From NCBI GenBank assembly GCA_029961685.1, contig JARWKL010000010.1:10685931-10749930 (forward strand): DNA of 64,000 nt, in the 5' to 3' direction. This stretch comes from Aristolochia californica. Its lineage: Eukaryota; Streptophyta; Magnoliopsida; Piperales; Aristolochiaceae. The notes under the pieces were generated by a model. It saw only the letters and a list, made by a program, of their open reading frames with translations. It was not told where the DNA came from and made no database searches. This document shows positions 24,346 to 37,466 of this stretch, piece by piece (position 1 is the stretch's first letter; each line of letters starts with the position of its first letter). The position numbers and the translations under genes are program-made.

Positions 24346-27300
24346 CCTATTATTAGGGGCTGTACTAGTGGAATTTCCAGAACATGGATTACAAAACCTT
24401 GGAGTGCATTTTTAGTGCATGAAATAAGTTTGAAATTTTTTTTCGCATACATGAACTATGAAATTTTCATTTTTTTATGCCTTATATCTTTTTTGTTTAC
24501 GAGAAAAATGGGTGAGTGAAAACTCAAAGTTGGATCTGATAACAAATTTGAACATCTGAAATGGAAAAGTACAAATGTGAGAGAGATAGTTCCAAAAAGT
24601 ATCTGTGATTTTTAAGGATAGGCAAAAAGTGGGTAGCTTGGCCCTAGTTAATATCCAACCACTTGAGAATTTGATTTTTTCTACTCCATGAAATTTTTGG
24701 ATCATTAGGTCCACTTGCATCCTCAACATGTTTCTGGCATGCACTTCCACCACACTTGAAGCATGTTAGGATCAGTTAGAAGTCCCGTTCCTATAAAATT
24801 CCACCAAGCCTATTATTAGGGGTTGTACTAGTGGAATTTCCAGAACATGGATAACAAAACCATGGAGTTCATTTTTAGCGCGTGAAATATTTTTGAAATT
24901 TAATTTGCATACAAGACCTCTAAAATTTTAATTTTTTTTTGCCGTTTATCTTTTTTGTTTACGAGAAAAGTGGGAGAATGAAAACTCAAGTTTGGATCTG
25001 AAAACAAATTTGAACATCCAAAATGGAAATGCACAAATGCTGAGAGAGATAGTTCCAAAAAGTATCTGTGATTTATAAGGATAGGCAAAAAGTGGGTTGT
25101 TTGGCCCTGATAAATATCCAACCACTTGAGAATTTGATTTTTTCTACTCCTTGAAAGTTTTGGATAATTAGGTCCTCTTGCATCCTCAACTTGTTTCTGT
25201 CATGCATATCCACCACACTTAAAGCATGTTAGCATCAGTTACAAGTCCCTTTCCTTTAAAATTCCACCAAGCTTATTATTAGGGGTTGTACTATTGGAAT
25301 TTCCAGAACATGGATAAGATAACCTTGGAGTTCATTTTTAGTGCGTGAAATAATTTTGAATTTTTTTTGCATATATGGACTCTTAAATTTTCATTTTGTT
25401 ATGCCATATATCTTTTCTATTTACGAGAAAAATGGGAGAGTGAAAACTCAAGTTTGGATCTGAAAACAAATTTGAACATCCAAAATGGAATTGCAAAAAT
25501 GCTGAGAGAGATAGTTCCAAAAAGTATCTGTGATTTTTAATGATAGATAAAAAGTGGGTTGTTTGGCCATGGTAAAGATCCAACCACTTGAGAACTTGAT
25601 TTTTTCTACTCCTTGAAATTTTTTGATCATTAGGTCGACTTGCATCCTCAACATCTTTCTTGCATGCATATCCACCACACTTAATGTATGTTAGGATCAA
25701 TTACAAGTCCCTTTCCTATAAAATTCCACAAGGCTTATTAGCAGGGGCTGTACTAGTGGAATTTCCAGAACATGGATAACAAAACCTTGAGTTCATTTTT
25801 AGTGCGTGTAATAATTTTGAAATTGTTTTTTTTGCATACATGAACTAAAATTTTTTCATTTTGTTAAGCCTTATATCTTTTTTGTCTATGAGAAAAATGG
25901 GAGAGTGAAAACTCAAGTTTGGATTTGAAAACAAATTTGAACATCCAAAATGGAAATGCACAAATGCTGAGAGAGATAGTTCCAAAAAGTATAAGTGATT
26001 TTTGAGGATAGGCAAAAAGTGGTATGTTTGGCCCAGGTAAATATTCTTCCACTTGCGAACTTGAAATTTTTGGATCATTAGGTCCACTTGCATCCAGAAC
26101 ATGTTTCTGGCATGCATATCCACCACACTTTAAGCATGTTAGGATCTGTTAGAAGTCCCTTTCCAATAAAATTCCACCAAGCTTATTATTAAGGGCTGTA
26201 CTAGTGGAATTTCAAGAACATGGATAAATAAACCCTGTAGTTCATTTTTCGTGCGTGAAATAATTTTGAAATTTTTTTTTGCATACATGAACTCTAAAAT
26301 TTTCATTTTGTTATGCCATATATCTTTTCTGTTTACGAGAAAAATGGGAGAGTTAAAACTCAAGCTTGGATCTGAAAACAAATTTGAACATTCAAAATCG
26401 AAATGCACAAAGGCTGAGAGAGATAGTTCCAAAAAGTATCTGTGATTTTTAAGGATAGGCAAAAAGTGGGATGTTTGGCCCATGTCAATATCCAACCACT
26501 TGAGAATTTGATTGTTTCTACTCCTTGAAATTTTCTGATCATTAGGTCCAATTGCATCTTCAACATGTTTCAAGCATGCATATCCACCACACATAAAGCA
26601 TGTTTGGATCAATTACAAGTCCCTTTCCTATAAAATTCCATAAGGCTTATTATTAGGGGTTGTACTAGTGGAATTTCCAGAACATGGATAACAAAACCTT
26701 GGAGTTCATTTTTAGTGCGTGAAATAATTTTGAAATTTTTTTTGCATAGATGAACTTGAAAATTTTCATTTTGTTATGTTTTTTATCTTTTTTGTTTACG
26801 AGAAAAATGGAAGAGTGAAAACGCAAGTTTGGATCTGGAAATAAATTTGAACATCCAAAATGGATATGCACAAATCATGAGAGAGATTGTTCAAAAAAAT
26901 ATCTGTGATTTATAAGGATATGCATAAAGTGGGTTGTTTGGCCTTAGTAAATATCCAACCACTTGAGAATTTGATTTTTTCTACTCCTTGAAATTTTTGG
27001 ATCATTACGTCCACTTGCATCCTCAACATGTTTCTGGCATGCATATCAACCACATTTAAAGCATGTTCGGATCAGTTACAAGTCCCTTTCCTATGAAATT
27101 CCACCAAGCTTATTATTAGAGGTTGTATTGGTGGAATTTCCAGAACATGGATTACAAAACCTTGGAGTTCATTTTTAGTGCATGAAATAATTTTGAAATT
27201 TTTTTTTGCATACATGAACTCCAAAATTTCATTTTGTTATGCCTTATATCTTTTTTGTTTACGAGAAAAATGGGAGAGTGAAAACTCAAGTTTGGATCTG

Positions 27301-28034
27301 AAAACAAATTTGAACATCCAAAATGGAAATGCACAATTGCTGAGAGAGATAGTTCCAAAAAGTATCTGTATTTTTTAAGGTTGGGCAAAAAGTGGGTTGT
27401 TTGGCCCAGGTAAATATCCAACCACTTGAGAATTTGATTTTTTCTACTCCTTGAAATTTTTTGATCATTAGGTCCACTTGCGTCCTCAACATGTTTCTGG
27501 CATGCATATCCATGACACTTAAAGCATGTTAGTATTAGTTAGAAGTCCCTTTCCTATAAAATTCCAACAAGCTTATTATGAGGGGTTGTACCAGTGGAAT
27601 TTTCAGAACATGCTTAACAAAACCTTGGAGTTCATTTTTAGTGCGTGACATAATTTAAGATTTTTTTTTGCATACATGAACTCTAATATTATCATTTTGT
27701 TAAGCCATATATCTTTTTTGTTTACGAGAAAAATGGGAGTGTGAAAACACAAGTTGGGATCTGGAAACAAATTTGAACATCCAAAATGGAAATGCCCAAA
27801 TGCTGAGAGAGATCGTTCCAAAAAGTATTTGTGATTTTTAAAGATAGGCAAAAAGTGGGTAGTTTGGCCAAAATAAATATCCACCCAATTGAGAATTTGA
27901 TTTTTTCTACTCCTTAAAATTTTTGGATCATTAGGTCCACTTGCATCCTCAACATGTTTCTGGAATGCTTATCCAGCAGACTTAAAGCATGTTAGGATCA
28001 GTTACAAGTCACTTTCCTCTAAAATTCCACCAAG
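24346..28034 (+). repeat. Eight monomers, including one with the 17-bp deletion (25734-26181)
   Basis: Units start at 24346, 24809, 25272, 25734, 26182, 26646, 27109 and 27572. Unit 25734 (448 bp) reads TTCTTCCACTTGCGAACTTG before AAATTTTTGG. Unit 25272 carries GGCCATGGTAAAGATCC and GAGAACTTGATTTTTTC, a type that reappears at 52.7-57 kb. The 3' half of unit 24346 matches 16741-16938. The GTTAGAAG state gives way to GTTACAAG over this stretch. No gene is visible. Confidence 0.92.
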
Positions 28035-28752
28035 CTTATTATTGGGGGTTGTACTAGTGGAATTTCCAGAACATGGATAACAAAACCTTGGAGTTCATTT
28101 TTAGTACGTGACCTATTTTTGAAATTTTTTTTGCATATATGAACTACAAAATTTTCATATTGTTTTCCTTTTTTCTTATTTTTTTTACGAGAAAAATGGC
28201 TGAGTGAAAACTCAAGTTTGGATATAAAAACAAATTTGAACATCCAAAATGGAAATGCACAAATGCTGAGAGAGATAGCTCCAAAAAGTATCTGTGATTT
28301 TGAAGGATTGGCAAAAAGTGGGTTGTTTGGCCCTGGTAAGTATCCAACCACTTGAGAATTTGATTTTTTCTAGTCCTTGAAATTTATTTTTGCATACATG
28401 AAGTCTAAAATTTTCATTTTGTTATGCCCTATATCATTTCAGTTTACGAAGAAAATAGGAGAGTGAAAACTCAAGTCTGGACTGGAAACAAATTTGAACA
28501 TCAGAAATGGAAATGCACAAATGCTGAGAGTCATAGTTCCAAAAAGTATTTATGATTTTTAAGGATAGGCAAAAAGTGGGTTGTTTCACCCTTGTAAATA
28601 TCCAACCACTTGAGAATTTGATTTTTTCTACTCGAAATTTTTGGATCATTAGGTCGACTTGGATTCTCAACATGTTTCAAACATGCATATCCACCACACT
28701 GAAAGCATGTTAGGATCAGTTACAAGTCCCTTTCCTATAAAATTCCACCAAG
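28035..28752 (+). repeat. Chimeric 718-bp unit: two monomers fused by a deletion of about 206 bp
   Basis: The first monomer runs normally to TTCTAGTCCTTGAAATTT (ending 28385). It then continues as ATTTTTGCATACATGAAG, which belongs about 95 bp into the following monomer. The 9-bp string TTGAAATTT at 28377-28385 belongs to both parental positions (the usual CTCCTTGAAATTTTTGG and TTTTGAAATTTATTTTTGC). The join therefore lies on shared sequence, as expected for slippage or single-strand annealing. The second part belongs to the divergent GAAGAAAAT subfamily, and the first part has the AT-rich TTTTCCTTTTTTCTTA variant seen again at 29.8 and 38.9 kb. Confidence 0.9.
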
Positions 28753-30138
28753 CTTATTATTAGGGGTTGTACTAGTGGAATTTCAAGAACATAGATAACA
28801 AAACCTTGGAGTTTATTTTTAGCGCGTGAAATAATTTTAAATTTTTTTTTGCATACGTGAACTCTAAAATTTTCATTTGGTTATGCCTTATATCTTTTTT
28901 GTATACGAGAAAAATGGGAGAGTGTAAAATCAAGTTTGGATCTGGAAACAAATTTTAACATCCAAAATGGAAATGCACAAATGCTGAGAGAGATAGTTCC
29001 AAAAAGTATCTGTAATTTTTAAGGATAGGCAAAAAGAGGGTTGTTTCGCACATGTAAACATCCAACCATTTGAGAATTAGATTTTTTCTTCTCCTTGAAA
29101 TTTTTGGATCATTAGGTCCACTTGCATCCTCAACATGTTTCAAGCATCCATATCCACCACACTTAAAGCATGTTAGGATCAGTTACAAGTCCCTTTCCTA
29201 TAAAATTCCACCAAGCTTATTATTAGGGGCTGTACTAGTGGAATTTCAAGAACATGGATAACAAAACCTTGGAGTTCATTTTTAGTGAGTGAAATAATCT
29301 TGAAATTTTTGTTGCATACATGAACTCTAAAATTTTCATTTTGTTATGCCCTATATCTTTTTAGTTTACGAAGAAAATTGGAGAGTGAAAAGTCAAGTTT
29401 GGACAGGAAACAAATTTGAACATCAGAAATGGAAATGCACAAATGTTGAGAGACATAGTTCCAAAAAGTATTTGTGATTTTTAAGGATAGGAAAAAAGTA
29501 GGTTGTTTGGCCCAGGTTTATATCCACCAAATTGAGAATTTGATTTTTTCTGCTCCTTGAAATTTTTGGATCACTAGGTCCAATTGCATCCTCAACATGT
29601 TTCTGGCAAGCATATCCAGCACACTTAAAGCATGTTAGGATCAGTTACAAGTTACTTTCCTATAAAATTCCACCAAGCTTATTATTAGGGGCTGTACTAG
29701 TGGAATTTCCAGAACATGGATAACAAAACCTTGGAGTTCATTTTTAGTGCGTGACATAATTTTGAAATTTTTTTCCATATATGAACTCCAAAATTTTCAT
29801 TTTGTTTGCCTTTTATCTTATTCTTTTACGAGAAAAATGGGAGAGTGAAAACTCAAGGTTGGATCTAAAAACAAATTTGAACATCCAAAATGGAAATGCA
29901 CAAATGCTGTGAGAGATAGTTCCAAAAAGTATCTGTGATTTTGAAGGATTGGCAAAAAGTGGGTTGTTTGGCCCTGGTACGTATCCAACCACTTGAAAAT
30001 TTGATTTTTTCTACTCCTTGAAATTTTTGAATCATTAGGTCCACTTGCATCCTCAACATGTTTCTGGCATGCATATCCACCACACTCAAAGCATGTTGGA
30101 ATGAGTTACAACTCCCTTTCCTATAAAATTCCACCAAG
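28753..30138 (+). repeat. Three monomers, including a divergent V-W subfamily pair
   Basis: Units start at 28753, 29216 and 29678. Unit 29216 (type V) has TTTACGAAGAAAATTGG, GGACAGGAAACAAATTTG, AACATCAGAAATGG, GAGACATAG and AGTATTTGTG. Unit 29678 (type W) has TTTTCCATATATGAACTCC, TTTGTTTGCC and CTTATTCTTTTACGAG. The same V-then-W order occurs at 38338 and 38799. In the chimera at 28035 a W-like half is followed by a V half. No gene is visible. Confidence 0.86.
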
Positions 30139-32918
30139 CTTATTATCAGGGGCTATACTAGTGGAATTTCCAGAACATGGATAACAAAACCTTGGAGTTC
30201 ATTTTTAGTGCTAGAAATAATTTTGAAATTTATTTTTGCATACATGAAATCTAAAATTTTCATTTTGTTATGCCTTATATCTTTTTTGTTTACGAGAAAA
30301 ATGGGAGAGTGAAAACTCAAGTTTGAATCTGAAAACGAATTTTAACATCCAAAATGGAAATGCACAAATACTGAGAGAGATAGTTCCAAAAAGAATCTGT
30401 AATGTTTACGGAGAGGCAAAAAGTAGGTTGTTTGGCCTTCGTAAATATCCAACCACTTGAGAATTTGATTTTTTCTACTCCTTGAAATTTTTGAATCATT
30501 AGGTCCACTTGCATCCTCAACATGTTTCTCGCATGCATATCCACCACACTTAAGGCATGTTAGGAACATTTACAAGTCCTTTTCCTATAAAATTCCACCA
30601 AGCTTATTGTTAGGGGTTGTACTAGTGGAATTTCTAGAACATGGATAACAAAACCTTAAAGTTCATTTTTAGTGCTTGAAATAATTTTGAAAATTTTTGC
30701 ATACATGAACTCTAAAATTTAATTTTCTTATGCCTGATATCTTTTCTATTTACAAGAAAAATGGGAGAGAGAAAAATCAAATTTGTATCTAAAAACAAAT
30801 TTAAACATCCAAAATGGAAATGCACTAATCCTGAGAGAGATAGTTCCAAAAAGTATCTGTGATTTTTTAGGATAGGTAAAAAGTGGGTTGTTTGGCCCTG
30901 GTAAATATCCAACCACTTGAGAATAAGATTTTTTCTACTCCATGAAATTTTTGGATCATTAGGTCCACTTGCATCCTCAACATGTTTCTGGCATGCATAT
31001 CCACCACACTGAAAGCATGTTAGGATGAGTTACAAGTCCCTTTTCTTATAAAATTCCACCAAGCTTATTATTAGGGGTTTTACTAGTGGAATTTATAGAA
31101 CATGGATAAAAAAACCTTGGAGTTCATTTTTAGTGCCAGAAATAACTTTGAAATTTTTTTTTTGTTGCATGCATGAACTCTAAAATTTTAATTTGGTATG
31201 CCTTATAACTTTTTTGTTTACGAGAAAAATGGGAGAGTGAATACTCAAGTTTGGATCGGAAAACAAATTTTAACATGCAAAATGGAAATGCACAAATGCT
31301 GAGCGAGATAGTTCCAAAAACTATCTGTGATTTTAAAGGATAGGAAAAAGTGGGTTGTTTGGCCCTGGTAAATATCCAACCACTTGAGAATATAATTTTT
31401 TTCTACTCCTTGAAATTTTTGGATCATTAAGGCCATTTGCATCCTCAACATGTTTCTGGCATGCATATCCACCACACTTAAAGCATGTTAGGATCAGTTA
31501 CAAGTCCCTTTCCTATAAAATTCCACCAAGCTTATTATTAGGGGCTGTACTAGTGGAATTTCAAAAACATGGATAACAAAAACTTGGAGTTCATTTTTAA
31601 TGCGTGAAATAATTTTGAATTTTTTTTTGCATACATGAACTCTAAAATTTTTATTTTTTTATCATACTACCTTTTTTGTTTACAAGAAAAATGGGAGTGG
31701 GAAAACTCAAGTTTGGATCTGGAAACAAATTTGAACATCCAAAATGGAAATGTACAAATACTGAGTGCGATAGTTCCAAAAAGTATCTGTGATTTTTAAG
31801 GAGAGGCAAAAAGTGGGTTCTTTCCTCCTTGTAAATATCCAACCACTTGAGAATTTGATTTTTTCTGCTCCTTGAAATTTTTGGATCATTAGGTCCACTT
31901 GCATCCTCAACATGTTTCTCGCATGCATATCCACCACACTTAAAGCATGTTAGGAACATTTACAAGTCCTTTTCCTATAAAATTCCTCCAAGCTTATTAT
32001 TAGGGGTTGTACTAGTGGAATTTCTAGAACATGGATAACAAAACCTTAGAATTCATTTTTAGTGCTTGAAATAATTTTGAAATTTTTTTTGCATACATGA
32101 ACTCTAAAATTTAATTTTGTTATGCCTTATATCTTTTCTGTTTACGAGAAAAATGGGAGAGTGAAAAATCAAATTTGTATCTGAAAACAAATTTGAACAT
32201 CCAAAATGGAAATGCTCAAATGCTGAGAGAGAGATAATTCCAAAAAGTATCTGTGATTTTTAAGGATAGGCAAAGAGTGGGTTGTATGGCCCTGGTAAAT
32301 ATCCAACCACATGAGAATTTGATTTTTTCTACTCCTTGAAATTTTTGGATCATTAGGTCCACTTGAATCCTCAACATATTTATGGCATGCATATCCACCA
32401 CACTGAAAGTATGTTAGGATGTGTTACATGTCCGTTTCCTATAAAATTCCACCAAGCTTATTATTAGGGGCTGTACTAGTGGAATTTCCAGAACATGGAT
32501 AACAAAACCTTGGAGTTCATTTTTGGTGACAGAAATAATTTTGAAATTTTTTTTTGCATACATGAACTCTAAAATTTTCATTTTGTTATGCCTTATATCT
32601 TTTTTGTTTACGAGAAAAAAGGGAGAGTGAAAACTCAAGTTTGGATTTGAAAACAAATTTTAACATCCAAAATGGAAATGCACAAATGCTGAGAGAGATA
32701 GTTCCAAAAAGTTTCTGTGATTTTTAAGGATAGGAAAAAGTGGGTTGTTTGGCCCTGGTAAATATCCAACACTTGAGAATTTAATTTTTTCTACTCCTTG
32801 AAATTTTTTGATCAATAAGGCCACTTGCATCCTCAACATGTTTCTGGCATGCATATCCACCACACTTAAAGCATGTTAGGATCAGTTACAAGTCCATTTC
32901 CGATAAAATTCCACCAAG
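30139..32918 (+). repeat. Trimeric higher-order repeat a-b-c, about 1.39 kb, two copies
   Basis: Copy 1 is 30139-31530 (1392 bp) and copy 2 is 31531-32918 (1388 bp). The a units (30139, 31531) share GGAGAGGCAAAAAGT, GTTTCTCGCATGCAT and GGAACATTTACAAGTCC. The b units (30603, 31993) share AATTTCTAGAACATGG, AAAATTTAATTTT, GAAAAATCAAATTTGTATC and CACTGAAAG. The c units (31064, 32457) share GTGCCAGAAAT or GTGACAGAAAT, GATAGGAAAAAGTGGG, and an ATAAGGCC/TTAAGGCC change in the GATCATTAGGTCC block. Both c units are followed by a unit starting with CAAAAACATG. The first half of unit 31531 departs from 30139, so the copies are mosaics. A third a-b-c copy lies at 40575-41957. Confidence 0.85.
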
Positions 32919-34305
32919 CTTATTATTAGGGGATGTACTAGTGGAATTTCAAAAACATGTATAACAAAACCTTGGAGTTCATTTTTAGTGTTTGACATAA
33001 TTTTGAAATTTTTTTTGCAAACATGAACACTAGAATTTTCATTTTGTTATGCCTTATACCTTTTTTGTTTACGAGAAAAATGGGAGAGGGGAAACTCAAG
33101 TTTGGATCTGGCAACAAATTTGAACATCCAAAATGGAAATGCACAAATACTGAGAGAGATAGTTCCAAAAAGTATCTGTGATTTTTAAAGATAGGCAAAA
33201 AGTCGGCTGTTTGGCCCAGGTAAATATCCAACCACTTTAGAATTTGATTTTTTCCACTCCTTAAAATTTTTGGATTATTAGGTCCTCTTGCATTCTCAAC
33301 ATGTTTCAAACATGCATATCCACGACACTTAAAGCATGTTAGGATCAGTTACAAGTCCTTTTCCTATAAAATTCCACCAAGCTTATTATTAGGGGCTGTA
33401 CTAGTGAAATTTCCAGAACATGGATAACAAAACCTTGGAGTTCATTTTTAGTGCGTGAAATAATTTTGAAATTTTTTTGCATACATGAACTCTAAAATTT
33501 TCATTTTGTTATTCCTTTTATTTTTTTTGTTTACGAGAAAAATGGGAGAGAAAAACTCAAGTTTGGATATGAAAACAAATTTGTACATCCAAAATGGAAA
33601 TGCATAAATGCTGAGAGAGTTAGTTCCAAAACGCATCTGTGATTTTGAAGGATAGGCAAAAAGTGGGTTGTTTGTCCTAGGTAAATATCCAACCACTTGA
33701 GAATTTGATTTTTTCTGCTCCTTCATATTTTTGGTTCATAAGGTCCACTTGCTTCCTCAACATATTTCTGGCATGCATATCCACCACACTTAAAGCATGT
33801 TAGGATCAATTACAAGTCCTTTTCCTATAAAATTTCACCAAGCTTATTATTAGGGGCTGTACTAGTGAAATTTTCAAAACATGGATAACAAAACCTCAGA
33901 GTTCATTTTTAGTGCGAAGTATAATTTTGAATTTTTTTTTGCATACATGAACTCTAAAATGTTCATTTTGTTATGCCTTATATATTTTTTGTTTACTGTA
34001 AAAATGGGAGAGCAAAAACTCAAGTTTGGATATGGAAACAAATTTGAACATCCAAAATGGAAATGCATAAATGCTGAGAGAGATAGTTCCAAAAAGTATC
34101 TGTGATTTTTAAGGATAGGCAAAAACTGGGTTGTTTGGCCCAGGTAAATATCCAACCACTTGAGAATTTGACATTTTCTACTCCTTAAAATTTTTGGATC
34201 ATTAGGTCCACTTGCATGCTCAATATGTTTCAAGCATGCATATCCTCCACACTTAAAGCATTTTAGGATCAGGTACAAGTCCCTTTGCTATAAAATTCCA
34301 CCAAG
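32919..34305 (+). repeat. Three full-length monomers
   Basis: Units start at 32919, 33382 and 33843, 461-463 bp each. Unit 32919 begins with the CAAAAACATG state that follows type c. Unit 33843 has AGTGCGAAGTATAATTTTG, CTGTAAAAATGGG and GACATTTTCTACTCC. No gene is visible. Confidence 0.91.
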
Positions 34306-35696
34306 CTTATTATTAGGGGTAGTACTAGTGGAATTTCCAGAACATGGATAACAAAATCTTGGAGTTCATTTTTAGTGCGTGAAATGATTTTGGAATTTTT
34401 TTTTTGCATACATGAACTCAAAAATTTTCATTTTGTTATGCCTTATATTTTTTTTGTTCACGAGAAAAATGGAGAGTGAAAACTCAAGTTTGGATCTTGA
34501 AAAAAATTTGAACATCCAAAATGGAAATGCACAAATGCTAAGAGAGATAGTTCCAAAAAGTATCTGTGATTTTTAAGGATAGGCAAAAAGTGGGTTGTTT
34601 GGCCTAGGTAAATATCCAACCACATGAGAATTTAACATTTTGTACTCCTTCAAAATTTTGGATCGTTTGGTCCACTTGCATCCTCAACAGCTTTCTGGCA
34701 TGCATATCCTCCACACTTAAAGCATCTTAGGATCACTTACAAGTCCCTTTCCTATAAAATTCCACCAATCTTATTATTAGGGGCTGTACTAGTGGAATTT
34801 CCAGAACATGGATAACAAAACCATGGAGTTCATTTTTAGTGCGTGAAATAATTTTGAAATTTTTTTTGCATACATGAACGCGAAAATTTTCATTTTGTTA
34901 TGCCTTATATCTTTTCTGTTTACGAGAAAAATGGGAGAGTAAGAACTCAAGTTTGGATCTAAAAACAAATTTGAACATCTAAAATGGAAATGCACAAAAG
35001 CTGAGAGACATAGTTCCAAAAAGTATCTGTGATTTTTAGGGATAGGCAAAAAGCTGGTTGTTTGGCCCAGGTAAATGTCCAACCACTTGAGAATTTGACA
35101 TTTTCTACTCCTTGGAAATTTTTGGATCATAAGGTCCAGTTGCATCCTCAACATCTTTCTGGCATGCATATCCACCACACTTAAAGCCTGTTAGGATCAG
35201 TTACAAGTCCCTTTCCTATAAAATTCCACGAAGCTTATTATTAGGGGTTGCACTAGTGGAATTTCCAGAACATGGATAACAAAACCTTGGAGTTCATTTT
35301 TAGTGCGTGAAATAATTTTGAAATTTATTTTTGCATACATGAAGTCTAAAATTTTCATTTTGCTATGCCATATATCTTTTCAGTTTATGAAGAAAATAGG
35401 AGAGTGAAAACTCATGTTTGGACTGGAAACAAATTTCAACATCAGAAATGGAAATGCACAAATGCTGAGAGACATAGTTCCAAAAAGTATTTGTGATTTT
35501 TAAGGATAGGCAAAAACTGGGCTGTTTGGCCCAGGTAAATCTCCACCCAATTGAGAATTTGTTTTTTTCTACTCCTTTAAATTTTTGGATCATTAGGTCC
35601 ACTTGCATACTCAACATCTTTCTGGCTTGCATATCCACCACACCTAAAGCATGATAGGATCAGTTACAAGTCCCTTTCCTATAAAATTCCGCCAAG
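34306..35696 (+). repeat. Three-monomer block, first copy of a duplicated segment
   Basis: Units start at 34306, 34770 and 35234. They correspond in order to 37467, 37930 and 38338, seven monomers (about 3.1 kb) downstream. The first pair shares TTTAACATTTT and CTCAACAGCTTTCTGG. The second pair shares TTTTCTGTTTAC, CACAAAAGCTGAGAG, TTTTTAGGGATAGG, CTGGTTGTTTGG, CATAAGGTC and CAACATCTTTCTGG. The third pair is type V (GAAGTCTAAAA, GAAGAAAATAGG, GGACTGGAAACAAA). Shared rare states in the same order across three units argue for one segmental duplication. Confidence 0.82.
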
Positions 35697-36620
35697 CTTA
35701 TTCTTAGGGGTTTACTAGTGGAATTTCCAGAACATGGATAACAAAACCTTGGAGTTCATTTTTAGTGCTTGAAATAATTTTGAAATTTATTTTTGCATAC
35801 ATGAAGTCTAAAATTTTCATTTTGTTATGCCCTATATCTTTTCAGTTAACGAAGAAAATAGGAGAGTGAAAACTCAAGTTTGGATTGGAAACAAATTTGA
35901 ACATCAGAAATGGAAATGCACAAATGCTGAGAGACATAGTTCCAAAAAGTATTTGTGATTTTTAAGGATAGGCAAAAAGTGGCTTGTTTGGCCCAGGTAA
36001 ATATCCACCCAATTGAGAATTTGATTTTTTCTACTCTTTCAAATTTTTGGATCATTAGGTCCACTTGCATCCTCAACATGTTTCTGGCATGCATATCCAC
36101 CACACTTAAAGCATGTTAGCATCAGTTACAAGTCCCTTTCTTATAAAATTCCACCAAGCTTATTATTAGGGGAAGTACTAGTGGAATTTCCAGAACATGG
36201 ATAAGAAAACTTTGGAGTTCATTTTTAGTACGTGAAATAATTTTGAAATTTTTTTTGCATACATGACCGCTAAAATTTTCATTTTGTTATGCCTTATATC
36301 TTTTTTGTTTACGAGAAAAATGGGAGAGCGAAAACGCTAGTTTGGCTCAGAAAACAAATTTGACATCCAAAATGGAAATGTACAAATGCTGAGAGAGATA
36401 GTTCCAAAAAGTATCAGTGAGTTTTAAGGATTGGAAAAAGTGGGTTGTTTGGCCCTGCTAAATATCCAACCACTTGAGAATTTAATTTTTTTCTACTCCT
36501 TGAAATTTTTGGATCATTAAGGCCACTTGCAATCTCAACATGTTTCTGGCATGCATATCCACCACACTTAAAGCATGTTAGGATCAGTTACAAGTCCCTT
36601 TCCTATAAAATTCCACCAGG
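35697..36620 (+). repeat. Two monomers: a type V copy and a type c copy
   Basis: Unit 35697 is a second type V unit directly after 35234 (GAAGAAAATAGG, GGATTGGAAACAAA, AACATCAGAAATGG). Unit 36159 resembles type c of the trimer (GGAAAAAGTGGG, GAATTTAATTTTTTTC, ATTAAGGCCACTTGC) and, like type c elsewhere, is followed by a unit with CAAAAACATGG. No gene is visible. Confidence 0.85.
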
Positions 36621-37003
36621 CTTATTATTAGGGGTTGTACTAGTGAAATTTCAAAAACATGGATAACAAAACCTTGGAGTTCATTTTTAGTGCGTGAAAT
36701 AATCGGAGAGTGAAAACTCAAGTTTGGATCTGAAAACAAATTTTGACACCCAAAATGGAAATGCACAAATGCTGAGAGAGATAGTTCCAAAAAGTATATG
36801 TGATTTTTAAGGATAGGAAAAAAGTGGGTTGTTTGGCCCTGGTAAATATCCAACCACTTGAGAATTTGATATTTTCAACTCCATGAACTTTTTGGATCAT
36901 TAGATCCACTTGCATCCTCAACATGTTTCTGGCATGCTTATCCACCACACATAAAGCATCTGAGGATCAGTTACAAGTCCCTTTCCTATAAAATTCCACC
37001 AAG
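36621..37003 (+). repeat. Truncated monomer (383 bp), about 79 bp deleted at 36703
   Basis: AGTGCGTGAAATAAT at 36689-36703 is joined directly to CGGAGAGTGAAAACTC. The T-tract, the GCATACATGAACTC block, the TTATGCC block and TTTACGAGAAAAAT are missing. A short AAT is shared by the two deletion flanks. The remainder has CAAATTTTGACACCC, related to the next unit (CAAATTTTGACATCC at 37200). Confidence 0.88.
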
Positions 37004-37466
37004 CATATTATTAGGGGCTGTACTGGTGGAATTTCCAGAACATGGATAACGAAACCTTGGAGTTCATTTTTAGTGCGTGAAATAATTTTGAAATTTTTTT
37101 TGCATACATGAACTCCAAAATTTTCATTTTGTTATGCCTTATATCTTTTTTGTTTACGAGAAAAATAGGAGAGTGAAAACTCAAGTTTGGATCTGGAAAC
37201 AAATTTTGACATCCAAAATGGAAATGCACAAATTCTGAGAGAGATAGTTCCAAAAAGTATATTTGATTTTTAAGGATAGGCAAAAAGTGGGTTGTTTGGA
37301 CCTGGTAAATATCCAACCACTTGAGAATTTGACTTCTTCTACTGCTTGAGATTTTTGGATCATTAGGTACACTTGCATCCCCAACATTTTTCTGGCATCC
37401 ATATCCACCACACTTAAAGTAGGTTAGGATCAGTTACAATTTCTTTTCCTATAAAAGACCACCATG
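37004..37466 (+). repeat. Full-length monomer (463 bp)
   Basis: This unit shares CAAATTTTGACATCC with its truncated left neighbour and with unit 49399. It also has the private states GACTTCTTCTACTGC and CCATATCCACC near the 3' end. No gene is visible. Confidence 0.9.
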
